Assembly: GCA_938016235.1 (NCBI GenBank)
Contig: CALLPU010000128.1
Coordinates: 1 to 6,574 of the forward strand
From: an uncultured Granulosicoccus sp.
Lineage (GTDB): Bacteria; Pseudomonadota; Gammaproteobacteria; Granulosicoccales; Granulosicoccaceae
Reading direction: 5' to 3'
DNA length: 6,574 nucleotides
Part shown: positions 1-6,131 of the stretch, in pieces
How the letters are laid out: each line of letters opens with the position of its first letter
Position numbering within the stretch: the stretch's first letter is position 1
Notes under the pieces: model-generated
Database searches by the model: none
What the model was told of the DNA's origin: nothing
What the model saw: only the letters and a program-made list of their open reading frames with translations
Position numbers and translations under genes: made by a program

Positions 1-899
1 AACTCGTTACCTGAGCAATAACTCTCCCACTGTCCAACACCCGGTGGGCGGCACCCTATCTCTGAGAACCGCAGGCCTTTGGGTCCGTTGAACCACTCCA
101 TGTGTGTGGCCGACGTATGCAGGCCCAGGGCATCGATAACACGCTTGCCCATCATCTTGATTTCATCATAACCGGGGTCATCGAGCCGGTTGGTTGAGAC
201 TATCTGAGGTGACACCCAGCGGGTTCGCATGGCCTCAAGCACATTCGGATAGTAATGGCTGATGAACTCGTGACCGACGTTGCCTTCCACTACCAGCGTG
301 TCATAAAAGCCTTCGTGGCCTTCCACAAATTCTTCAATGGCAACCGGCGCTCCATCAGACAGACCACATTCAATCGCAATGGATTCCAGTTCAGCCCGAT
401 TGTTCGCTCGATAGGTACCCGATGCACCGGCCGCATCACGCGGCTTGATTATGACCGGGTAGCCCCACTGCTCGGCGAAGTTGGCCGCATCAATCGTTGA
501 CGATACGCCATCCGAGGCTGCGGTTGGGACACCTGCCTCGCGAAGCGCCTCCTTCATGGCGACCTTGTCGCGGCAAAGGTACGCAGTTCGAGCAGTGGTG
601 CCGGGAATGCCACACCGCTCACGCACATGGGCAGCAGGCATGACGTGCGCTTCCACGACCGCTTCGAGCCTGTCGATCCAGCAACTGTCCTGCGCCTGTC
701 TCACCGCCCACTCCAGCGCCGCTTCATCGGTCACCGAACCAATCTGCTGATAGGAATGCAACCAACCCCGAGTCTGCTCGTCCAGCCATTCCCAGGGCCG
801 CTCACCAATGCCAATGACGTTTGCGCCAATGGCGGCCAATGCACGCACAAACTGTCGTTGATTAGCCGGAAATCCCGGTTCGATGAAAATCACATTCAT
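1..899 (-). CDS. ATP-grasp domain ligase, CarB/L-amino-acid-ligase type (C-terminus cut by window edge)
   Basis: The frame is open for 299 codons from ATG at 899 and runs off the left edge, so the C-terminus is missing. Residues 1-35 (MNVIFIEPGF start) look like the Rossmann-like pre-ATP-grasp domain. DKVAMKEALREAGVPTA (111-127) is the usual lead-in to the ATP-grasp fold. GYPVIIKPRDAAGASG (146-161) carries the ATP-binding lysine K152 and a small-residue loop, and EEFVEGHE (189-196) matches the adenine-side strand. HMEW (266-269) with FSEIGCRPPG (278-287) supplies the probable metal-binding acids E268 and E280. The EIGxRPxG ending, where classical members have ExN, is typical of the CarB/BacD-like ATP-grasp_4 group, whose members activate a carboxylate as acyl-phosphate and couple it to an amine. 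An in-frame TAG lies four codons upstream, so ATG 899 or GTG two codons later is the start. No strong Shine-Dalgarno is visible. It is the last visible gene of the cluster, 36 bp after the small hydrolase. Family assignment is firm; substrate is unknown. Confidence 0.88.
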   Translation of the reverse strand, partial: MNVIFIEPGFPANQRQFVRALAAIGANVIGIGERPWEWLDEQTRGWLHSYQQIGSVTDEAALEWAVRQAQDSCWIDRLEAVVEAHVMPAAHVRERCGIPGTTARTAYLCRDKVAMKEALREAGVPTAASDGVSSTIDAANFAEQWGYPVIIKPRDAAGASGTYRANNRAELESIAIECGLSDGAPVAIEEFVEGHEGFYDTLVVEGNVGHEFISHYYPNVLEAMRTRWVSPQIVSTNRLDDPGYDEIKMMGKRVIDALGLHTSATHMEWFNGPKGLRFSEIGCRPPGVGQWESYCSGNE

Positions 900-935
900 G
901 TCAGGCTATGTCCACTATTTCTTGAGTGAGCGCGA

Positions 936-1667
936 TTACGCAACCAGTTCGTCCAGGTAACGCGGCAGCATCTCGCGCCATGTCGCCCAGTCATGATGAT
1001 GATCCACACTCCACGCATCCACGCGATTCGGTATGCCTCGCGCACCCAGCACATTTGCCAGTCGCCAGGACTCATTCGGGCTCTCCCAACGCCCTTGCCC
1101 GAACGGTAGCACCACGAACCGGGATTGCAACGCATGGATCATGGCGCTGTCCTGCAACTCGGGGATGAACTGCAAGGGCGAAGAGATGTAGAAGTCTTCG
1201 TTACCTTGGAACCCCATGAGTGTCTCCAGATCATAAGTGCCACTCATACCGATCGCTGATCGAATCAGGTGTGGATAGCGGCAAAGCATCGCCACCGCAT
1301 TGAATGCGCCGATAGACGCACCGGCGGTAATCAGTTCTACCGGTTCGCCACCGCAGTCTGCAATGATGGCCGGTAAAACTTCTTGCACCACATACTCGCC
1401 GGTCTGCTTGAGCAACCAGCAACGATGCTCAACAGAGCCTTGTTTGTCAGCCAGGGCTTTGCCCGCCACGCTGTCGATGGAGTAGATTTTCACTCGGCCA
1501 GCCTCTATCAATGGCGCAATGGCGCCAATCAAGTGCATGCGTTCAACTTCTTCTGCATCACCACCGGCCGTGGGGAACAGCAAGACAGGCTGGCCGTAAT
1601 GCCCCCAGCGGCACAGTGAAACTTCTTGCTCGAGTCGGCTGGAGAACCACCGATTCAGCTCTTTCAT
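936..1667 (-). CDS. alpha/beta-hydrolase-fold esterase family protein, single domain (243 aa)
   Basis: This is a compact serine hydrolase of the esterase-family (esterase D/PHB-depolymerase-like) superfamily, without signal peptide or membrane segment, so probably cytoplasmic. GASIG (116-120) is the nucleophile elbow with Ser118. Near the C-terminus HHHDWATWR (223-231) has the HxWxxWR pattern, with His225 as probable catalytic base. E195 in FGQGRWESP (189-197) sits where the family usually has its catalytic acid. The early segment QPVLLFPTAGGD (26-37) forms the strand and oxyanion region, and IYSIDS (61-66) is also typical of the family. An in-frame ATG exists at 1694, but I chose ATG 1667. 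It overlaps the preceding stop as ATGA, has AGGAAGG nine bases upstream, and gives the N-terminus (MKELNRWFSS) expected for the family. The tight coupling to the ATP-grasp gene suggests a shared pathway. Substrate is not predictable; ester or thioester cleavage, or acyl transfer, are all possible. Confidence 0.9.
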   Translation of the reverse strand: MKELNRWFSSRLEQEVSLCRWGHYGQPVLLFPTAGGDAEEVERMHLIGAIAPLIEAGRVKIYSIDSVAGKALADKQGSVEHRCWLLKQTGEYVVQEVLPAIIADCGGEPVELITAGASIGAFNAVAMLCRYPHLIRSAIGMSGTYDLETLMGFQGNEDFYISSPLQFIPELQDSAMIHALQSRFVVLPFGQGRWESPNESWRLANVLGARGIPNRVDAWSVDHHHDWATWREMLPRYLDELVA

Positions 1668-2905
1668 TGCGGCTGGCCTTCCTGCTCGCGCCATAGCTGA
1701 ATACGACTCCAGAACAACTCGGTAAATTCCTCTATCTCGTGTTCGGGAAACAGGGAACTGACCTTCTGATGAATGGCGTCACGCATCGTACCGCTGGCAA
1801 AAAAACGATACGCCAGTTCGTCAAGATGCGGCAAGTGCTTGTCACAGAACTCATTGAACTGCTCGGTTTCAAAACGCTGATTCGCCAAAGCGGCATACGC
1901 GCTGAGCTTCTCACGCGGTGATCGGTCGGTATCAGCGATGGCGAAGTAAGGGTCCCAGTCCAGCGTGCGATGCATACCGCGCTGGGTAGCCGCACAGTAG
2001 ATGGACCAGCGCAGGTTTGCCTTGATCAACCAGGGAAAATGATAATGCAGGGATGTCACCTGGCTATCCGGGCAGGCATTGGCAAAATCAATTGGGTGCC
2101 AGATACCGTCACGTCGAAGTGCCTCGCAGGAATTGAAGTCCCAACCAAAGAAACTGTTGATGGTGAGAGTCATGTCTTCGAGCACAGATTGATCTTCTGC
2201 AGAAAGAAAATCGACGTCCATACAATAACGATCATGCAGCGGAGCGCCAGGATCGTAGTTGACTTTGCGCAACTGTGGCCCCAGACCCACACATCGAACA
2301 AACCAGTCATGCGGCAACACGGCTGACTGCAGATTCATGACCTCAGTACCGCTGGCATCGTAAGCGGCCTGCAGATCAGCCGCATTATCAATTTTAGTAA
2401 CGCCTTTCCATCCGCCACCGTGATAAGGCTTCATGAAAAACGGATAACCCAGCTCGTTGCCAATGTCATCCAGCGAAAACATTCGAGCGTATTTTCTCAA
2501 CGTCTCCTGCAGATCGTCAGATTCTTCATAGGCTTTGGGGGGCAGCATCCACGTTTCAGGAACCGGCAAGCCCAGACGCAACATCGCGGCGTACGATGTG
2601 TGCTTTTCATTCGACTGCAGGGACCACGGGTTGTTGTATACGTACAGATCGTCCAGCAATATGGCTTTCTTGATCCATTCACGACTGGTTGAATACCAGT
2701 GCGTCAACCGATCAATAACCACATCATACTTGACCGGTTGCTGCAGGTTGAACGGCTCGATCGTTACCCGTTCGCTGGCAAACCGTATCTGTTCACCGTT
2801 GTGACGAATGTTCAGGTTCAAGTCTGTCAGCAGCGTTTCATAACAGATTGGCCAACAGATATCTGCCCCGAGGGACAACCCGATAGTTGCAGTACGTTCG
2901 CTCAT
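1664..2905 (-). CDS. ATP-grasp ligase, glutathione-synthetase/RimK-like (413 aa)
   Basis: This is a predicted ATP-dependent carboxylate-amine ligase. Residues 1-90 form a pre-ATP-grasp region, followed by NNPWSLQSNEKHTSY (91-105) and LGLPVPETWML (111-121), the common NP...K...GlPvPeT lead-in of this superfamily. ELGYPFFMKPYHGGGWKGV (151-169) carries the ATP-contacting lysine K159 and a glycine-rich loop. PIDFANACPD (271-280) fits the metal-binding D/ExxN...P motif with D273 and N276. The last 100 residues are an additional helical, charged extension with no motif I recognise. The start at 2905 is supported by a near-perfect GGAGGT four bases upstream. The gene follows the Fes-like hydrolase by 37 bp and ends in an ATGA overlap with the next hydrolase. 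It differs clearly from the other ATP-grasp protein in the window, so the two are not a recent duplication. Fold is confident; the acids and amines it joins are unknown. Confidence 0.88.
   Translation of the reverse strand: MSERTATIGLSLGADICWPICYETLLTDLNLNIRHNGEQIRFASERVTIEPFNLQQPVKYDVVIDRLTHWYSTSREWIKKAILLDDLYVYNNPWSLQSNEKHTSYAAMLRLGLPVPETWMLPPKAYEESDDLQETLRKYARMFSLDDIGNELGYPFFMKPYHGGGWKGVTKIDNAADLQAAYDASGTEVMNLQSAVLPHDWFVRCVGLGPQLRKVNYDPGAPLHDRYCMDVDFLSAEDQSVLEDMTLTINSFFGWDFNSCEALRRDGIWHPIDFANACPDSQVTSLHYHFPWLIKANLRWSIYCAATQRGMHRTLDWDPYFAIADTDRSPREKLSAYAALANQRFETEQFNEFCDKHLPHLDELAYRFFASGTMRDAIHQKVSSLFPEHEIEEFTELFWSRIQLWREQEGQPQ
1677..1683 (-). promoter_or_regulatory. Shine-Dalgarno site inside the ATP-grasp 3' end that decides the hydrolase start
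   Basis: On the coding strand AGGAAGG lies nine bases before ATG 1667. It is within the last codons of the ATP-grasp gene. It favours the ATGA-overlap start over the in-frame ATG at 1694, which this site lies downstream of. Confidence 0.65.
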
Positions 2906-2909
2906 GACT

Positions 2910-2915
2910 ACCTCC
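2910..2915 (-). promoter_or_regulatory. strong Shine-Dalgarno site of the 413-aa ATP-grasp gene
   Basis: On the coding strand GGAGGT, within GGGAGGT, lies four bases before ATG 2905. This is the best ribosome binding site in the window. It fixes the start and suggests this gene is translated independently of the upstream hydrolase. Confidence 0.75.
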
Positions 2916-2942
2916 CAGTGATTCTCGTTGGAACTCCCAGCA

Positions 2943-4061
2943 CTACCTTCTCAGCGTCCATACCAGACCATCACGTAATTGATTTCGCCAATTGTGCCAA
3001 TGGTGTCCATCCCAGGCACTTTTGAACATCACCCTGATGCCATTCTCTGCCAGCAGCTTTGCCAATGCTTCGCTCTCCGACGCCAGACCTTCAAGCTCTC
3101 CCGTTGAGACAAAGGCCCGAATCTCAGGCATGCTCGGAGCACGCTTGAACGCCCGGACCAGACGTGCCACGCGGCGAAAAACCGGGTGCGGTCGTCCGCT
3201 GAGTTTACGCTCGTCCAGAATGAACGAGCCTGAATGCAATAACACGCCGCCGAACACACCGGGATAGCGAAACACCGTTGCCAGACTGGCCACGGCGCCG
3301 AGGCTGGCGCCGAGCAAAATCCTGTCTTCTGCCTTGTCTGAAAGTGGGTAGTGTTCCTGCAGCGTGGGTAACAGATCATTCACCAGGTAGCGCGCATGCC
3401 GATGTCCGCGCGAGTACTCACCCATTCGATCACGGGTTTGTACCAGAGCTGCCACTATTGGCGGTATGGCACCCGATGCAATCAGATTGTCCAGTGACAC
3501 TTGCAGATGAGCATAGGTAACAAAATCGGACCCGTCGTGGATGATCACCAACGGATAGGTGTTGGCCGCATCATAGGCAGCGGGCAAGTACACATTCTCA
3601 TGACGCGTTTCATCAAACACGGCACTGGAAACAACCAGAGGTTTGATAACGCCCTCGGGCGCACCTTGCGGTCGTGTCCATGCCGGGCGCTCATACCCGA
3701 ACGTCTTGCACACCGAGTTCTCGCCATAGGGGTCACCGGCACGCGCCTTATTCAATGGATCGTGTATCCATTGCTCGTCACCGTTTTTCAGTACGCCCAG
3801 CTTGTATTCAAAGCGGCCGTTATTCTGTACCGGCAGTCTGAGCAGCCATAACGGCGTATCAGCCATGCGGGCGAAGTCGAGCCGGTCTACGCCGCCGTGT
3901 ATCCAGCGCAGCAGCGCAACACTGTCCGCATGACCTACCCACGCGAAGGTCACGAACCCGGATTCAACCAGAGGAAACTGATGATCGTTGACGAATGTTG
4001 CCAGCGAACGTTCGTTTACCGGGCGCGCCAGCAATTCACTGACAGCCGGGTGCATAGTCAT
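2943..4061 (-). CDS. enterochelin-esterase-like alpha/beta hydrolase with N-terminal beta-sandwich domain (372 aa)
   Basis: This two-domain hydrolase resembles enterochelin (siderophore) esterases. Residues about 30-125 resemble the Fes-type N-terminal early-set/CBM48-like sandwich: VTFAWVG (37-43), LWLLRLPV (71-78), GRFEYKLG (82-89) and DPLNKARAGDPYGENSV (101-117). Residues about 130-372 are the esterase D-type catalytic domain. PLVIIHDGSDF (170-180) forms the oxyanion strand, GASLG (251-255) the nucleophile elbow with Ser253, and DGHHWHNWR (351-359) the HxWxxWR motif with His353. The acid is probably in STGELEG (319-325). No signal peptide is visible. ATG 4061 and ATG 4055 are both possible starts. 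Neither has a good Shine-Dalgarno site, and the previous stop is only 12 bp away, so translational coupling to the ligase gene is likely. It could cleave an ester or lactone as Fes does, but no other siderophore gene is present, so that role is not implied. Confidence 0.92.
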   Translation of the reverse strand: MTMHPAVSELLARPVNERSLATFVNDHQFPLVESGFVTFAWVGHADSVALLRWIHGGVDRLDFARMADTPLWLLRLPVQNNGRFEYKLGVLKNGDEQWIHDPLNKARAGDPYGENSVCKTFGYERPAWTRPQGAPEGVIKPLVVSSAVFDETRHENVYLPAAYDAANTYPLVIIHDGSDFVTYAHLQVSLDNLIASGAIPPIVAALVQTRDRMGEYSRGHRHARYLVNDLLPTLQEHYPLSDKAEDRILLGASLGAVASLATVFRYPGVFGGVLLHSGSFILDERKLSGRPHPVFRRVARLVRAFKRAPSMPEIRAFVSTGELEGLASESEALAKLLAENGIRVMFKSAWDGHHWHNWRNQLRDGLVWTLRR

Positions 4062-4073
4062 GATGGCTGTAAC

Positions 4074-5201
4074 TTATTCAGCGGGAACTGATGCTTCAAT
4101 AAGCCAGTCAACCACGGCAACCTGCGCCTCTCGTTCAGAAGCACCGGCACTCAGGGCTGCGTTATAAACACGCAGCTGATGATCTGCACTGCTGCCGCGA
4201 CGCGCAATCTCGCGGGCGTTCTCAACTTCTTCCACGCAATCCAGTGCTTCTGCATGCGGCCTGAGCAACTCCACCAGTTCGTCAATCAGCTCAGGAAAAG
4301 GCACCGCCTCACGTTTGCCAAAGTCCCCCAGCAAGGCATCGATACCGTAGCGCTGTGCACGCCACTTGTTTTCCAGGATCAGGATGCGGCGGTACTGGCG
4401 CCATCGTTGATTGTTCTCGCGTAAATGCGCCAGGAAGGTCAGCAGGCACTGATACAAAGCTGCCACAGTGAGCCCGTCTTCCACCGACGTGCACACATCA
4501 CAGATGCGGATTTCCAGCGTAGGGTGGCGCATGCTCGGCCGGAGATCCCACCAGATCTTGGATGGGTCCTTGATCATGCCGGTTGCCTGCATGTCATCGA
4601 CCATCTCCATCCAGTCGTTCCAGTTATCAAACGTTTCCGGTAGGCCAGATCGGGGTAGATGTCCTGCGATAGTGGGGCGCATGGATTTCAACCCGGTATC
4701 GATACCTTCCCAGAATGGCGATGAGCCACTGAGCGCCAGCAAGTGCGGCATGAAGTAACAGACCTGATTCATCAGGTCTATGCGTAAGTCCTTGTCGGGT
4801 ATACCCGCGTGTATATGCATACCGCAGATAGCCATGCGCCGTGCAATGCTCGCCTGCTCCACACCCATGATGCGATAGCGTTCCATGTCTACTGGCTCTT
4901 GCTCACTCCATAACGACCAGGGGTGAGTGGAGGCGGCCACAATGCAGGTATCGAATTCACGGGCAACTGCGGCTACCCCTTGCCGCAGTTCCAGTAACTC
5001 TGCGCGAGCCTCATCGATGGTATTGCACACACCAGTACCGATCTCTACCTGGCTCTGCAGCATCTCGTGCATGACACGATCGCCAAGCAGGTCTTTGCAA
5101 CGGTCCATAAACCCTGCCGGCTGCAGGCGGGCCAACTCACGGGTTTCAGGGTGGACGAGTAAATACTCTTCTTCTATGCCGATCGAAATAGTATCTACCA
5201 C
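4074..5201 (-). CDS. carboxylate-amine ligase, GCS2/YbdK family (375 aa)
   Basis: This belongs to the glutamate-cysteine-ligase type 2 family, cytoplasmic enzymes of the glutamine-synthetase-like fold that join a carboxylate, often glutamate, to an amine using ATP. Core motifs are intact and in order: GIEEEYLL (8-15), QVEIGTG (51-57), STHPW (91-95), CGMHIHAGI (126-134), SGSSPFWEGIDTGLKS (158-173), WWDLRPSMRHPTLEIRICD (217-235) and ENKWRAQRYG (277-286). Length is normal for the YbdK group. The start is GTG at 5201. No ATG, GTG or TTG lies between it and an in-frame upstream TAA, and AGGGGA is present ten bases upstream. It is the first gene of the five-gene cluster and is followed 12 bp later by the Fes-like hydrolase. 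YbdK itself has only weak gamma-glutamylcysteine synthetase activity, so the name does not establish a glutathione role. The neighbouring ATP-grasp genes suggest a dedicated amide-forming pathway. Confidence 0.95.
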   Translation of the reverse strand: MVDTISIGIEEEYLLVHPETRELARLQPAGFMDRCKDLLGDRVMHEMLQSQVEIGTGVCNTIDEARAELLELRQGVAAVAREFDTCIVAASTHPWSLWSEQEPVDMERYRIMGVEQASIARRMAICGMHIHAGIPDKDLRIDLMNQVCYFMPHLLALSGSSPFWEGIDTGLKSMRPTIAGHLPRSGLPETFDNWNDWMEMVDDMQATGMIKDPSKIWWDLRPSMRHPTLEIRICDVCTSVEDGLTVAALYQCLLTFLAHLRENNQRWRQYRRILILENKWRAQRYGIDALLGDFGKREAVPFPELIDELVELLRPHAEALDCVEEVENAREIARRGSSADHQLRVYNAALSAGASEREAQVAVVDWLIEASVPAE

Positions 5202-5293
5202 AGCGCCTGATTCCCCTACCGGCTTTCTTTGTTACCAGCCTACACACCGATTACCCAAACAGCAACTTCAGTGCAAGAACTACCCACTGCGGA

Positions 5294-5983
5294 CTATTCG
5301 CGCAGTACACCGGCACAATTAGCGTTGGCAGACGTCACGTCCCATTCGCCATTACGGGTACAGGCTGATGCGTAGGCTCTGTGTACTCTGAATCGACCTG
5401 TATTGGCCTTGCCATCGTCAAGGCTGACATCCAGCTGCGACAAGATCCCCACGGGTATCTGATCACCGGTGTAGATTTCATGCGCAGGATTTCGAGCATC
5501 GGCTGCCTGGGCGCTGTAACTGATCTTGTAGTAGCCGTTGAACGGGTTCTTCGGACAGGTGTCGGGGGAACACTCCAGATCAGTGGCAGACCCCACTGCC
5601 GACTGCGCACCATTGAAACTGCCTGAGATGAAACCGGCCAGTGAGAGTTGCTGCCAGACGCCAGCTCTCTCCTGAGAGTCATCCACGCGCCCGTTACCGT
5701 TACCCGGTAGCGCAGCACTGTCTATCTGAGTGCCTGATTTCGAGAAATCGCCGGGGATGGAACGGTAGCGTTCCTGAAAGGAGTACCACGCGGTTCGTAT
5801 GCCCGACACTTCTGCGCTCAGCGATCGTACCCTTGCATTGTCAATCAGCGCCTGACCCTTGAACACGCCACCCAGTATCAAACCGATGATAACCAGCACG
5901 ATGGCCACTTCTACCAGTGTAAAGCCCGCAACCCGCTTGTTACAGCGGTTGTTCGTGAGAGGTAAAGGCAAGGAATCTTTCAT
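5294..5983 (-). CDS. orphan type IV pilin-like protein with prepilin N-terminal cleavage/methylation motif (229 aa)
   Basis: The N-terminus is a class III (prepilin) signal: a 20-residue leader ending RVAG, then FTLVEVAIVLVIIGLILGG (21-39). Predicted prepilin-peptidase cleavage is between G20 and F21, with the conserved glutamate E25 at mature position +5 and a hydrophobic helix that anchors the protein in the inner membrane until assembly. The periplasmic part has SIPGDF (75-80), an NGNG turn (95-98), WQQLSLAGFISG (110-121) and LDVSLDDGKANTGRFR (184-199), features recurrent in stand-alone prepilin-domain proteins. C138/C143 and C208/C223 could form disulfides; the latter resembles the C-terminal loop of pilins. 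The leader is longer than in most major pilins. No other pilus or type II secretion gene is in the window, so it may be a minor pilin or pseudopilin served by a machine encoded elsewhere. No clear Shine-Dalgarno precedes ATG 5983. Family is firm, role is not. Confidence 0.93.
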   Translation of the reverse strand: MKDSLPLPLTNNRCNKRVAGFTLVEVAIVLVIIGLILGGVFKGQALIDNARVRSLSAEVSGIRTAWYSFQERYRSIPGDFSKSGTQIDSAALPGNGNGRVDDSQERAGVWQQLSLAGFISGSFNGAQSAVGSATDLECSPDTCPKNPFNGYYKISYSAQAADARNPAHEIYTGDQIPVGILSQLDVSLDDGKANTGRFRVHRAYASACTRNGEWDVTSANANCAGVLRE

Positions 5984-6014
5984 GGGTCACTAGCGGCTAC
6001 TGGGTCTGGTGAAC

Positions 6015-6043
6015 AGCATAATCAGGCGCTACAACGCTGGCAA
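6015..6043 (-). promoter_or_regulatory. candidate sigma70-type promoter for the pilin-like gene
   Basis: On the coding strand a -35 TTGCCA (6043-6038, five of six matches to TTGACA) and a -10 TATGCT (6020-6015, four of six to TATAAT) are separated by exactly 17 bases. Initiation would fall near 6008, leaving a leader of about 25 bases before ATG 5983. It is judged by eye only and could be chance. Confidence 0.4.
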
Positions 6044-6131
6044 ACCCTTATTGCATTTGGACTGGCAGCTTATACAGCCTCCTACAAACCGCTCGCACCA
6101 GGCATCAACCCACGGTTTCCGATCATCCCGA

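Noticed and set aside
255..929. Plus-strand open frames at the left end
   Set aside because: They are antisense to a motif-complete ATP-grasp frame and their translations show no recognisable family features.
2912..2940. CTCCCAG repeated at 2912-2918 and 2934-2940 between the Fes-like and ATP-grasp genes
   Set aside because: One copy overlaps the Shine-Dalgarno site; a 7-base repeat in 37 bp is weak evidence for an operator.
2943..4061. Siderophore utilisation locus based on the Fes-like hydrolase
   Set aside because: No siderophore synthetase, TonB receptor, iron transporter or Fur-box-like site was seen in the window.
4074..5201. Ergothioneine synthesis (EgtA) or canonical glutathione synthesis
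   Set aside because: No EgtB or EgtD gene is present, and the neighbouring ATP-grasp protein carries motifs of the superfamily but is not recognisable as GshB itself.
5202..5293. TTGCAC-17-TAATCG as promoter for the ligase cluster
   Set aside because: Only about half of the consensus positions match in each box, so it is not listed as a feature.
5690..5720. EF-hand-like calcium loop in the pilin-like protein around NGNGRVDDSQE
   Set aside because: The first acidic position is proline and the closing acid is shifted by one, so the loop pattern is not satisfied.
6086..6118. Inverted repeat AAACCG/CGGTTT downstream of asnS as a possible terminator
   Set aside because: Only 6 bp of stem around a 21-base loop, low in GC, with no following T tract on the coding strand.
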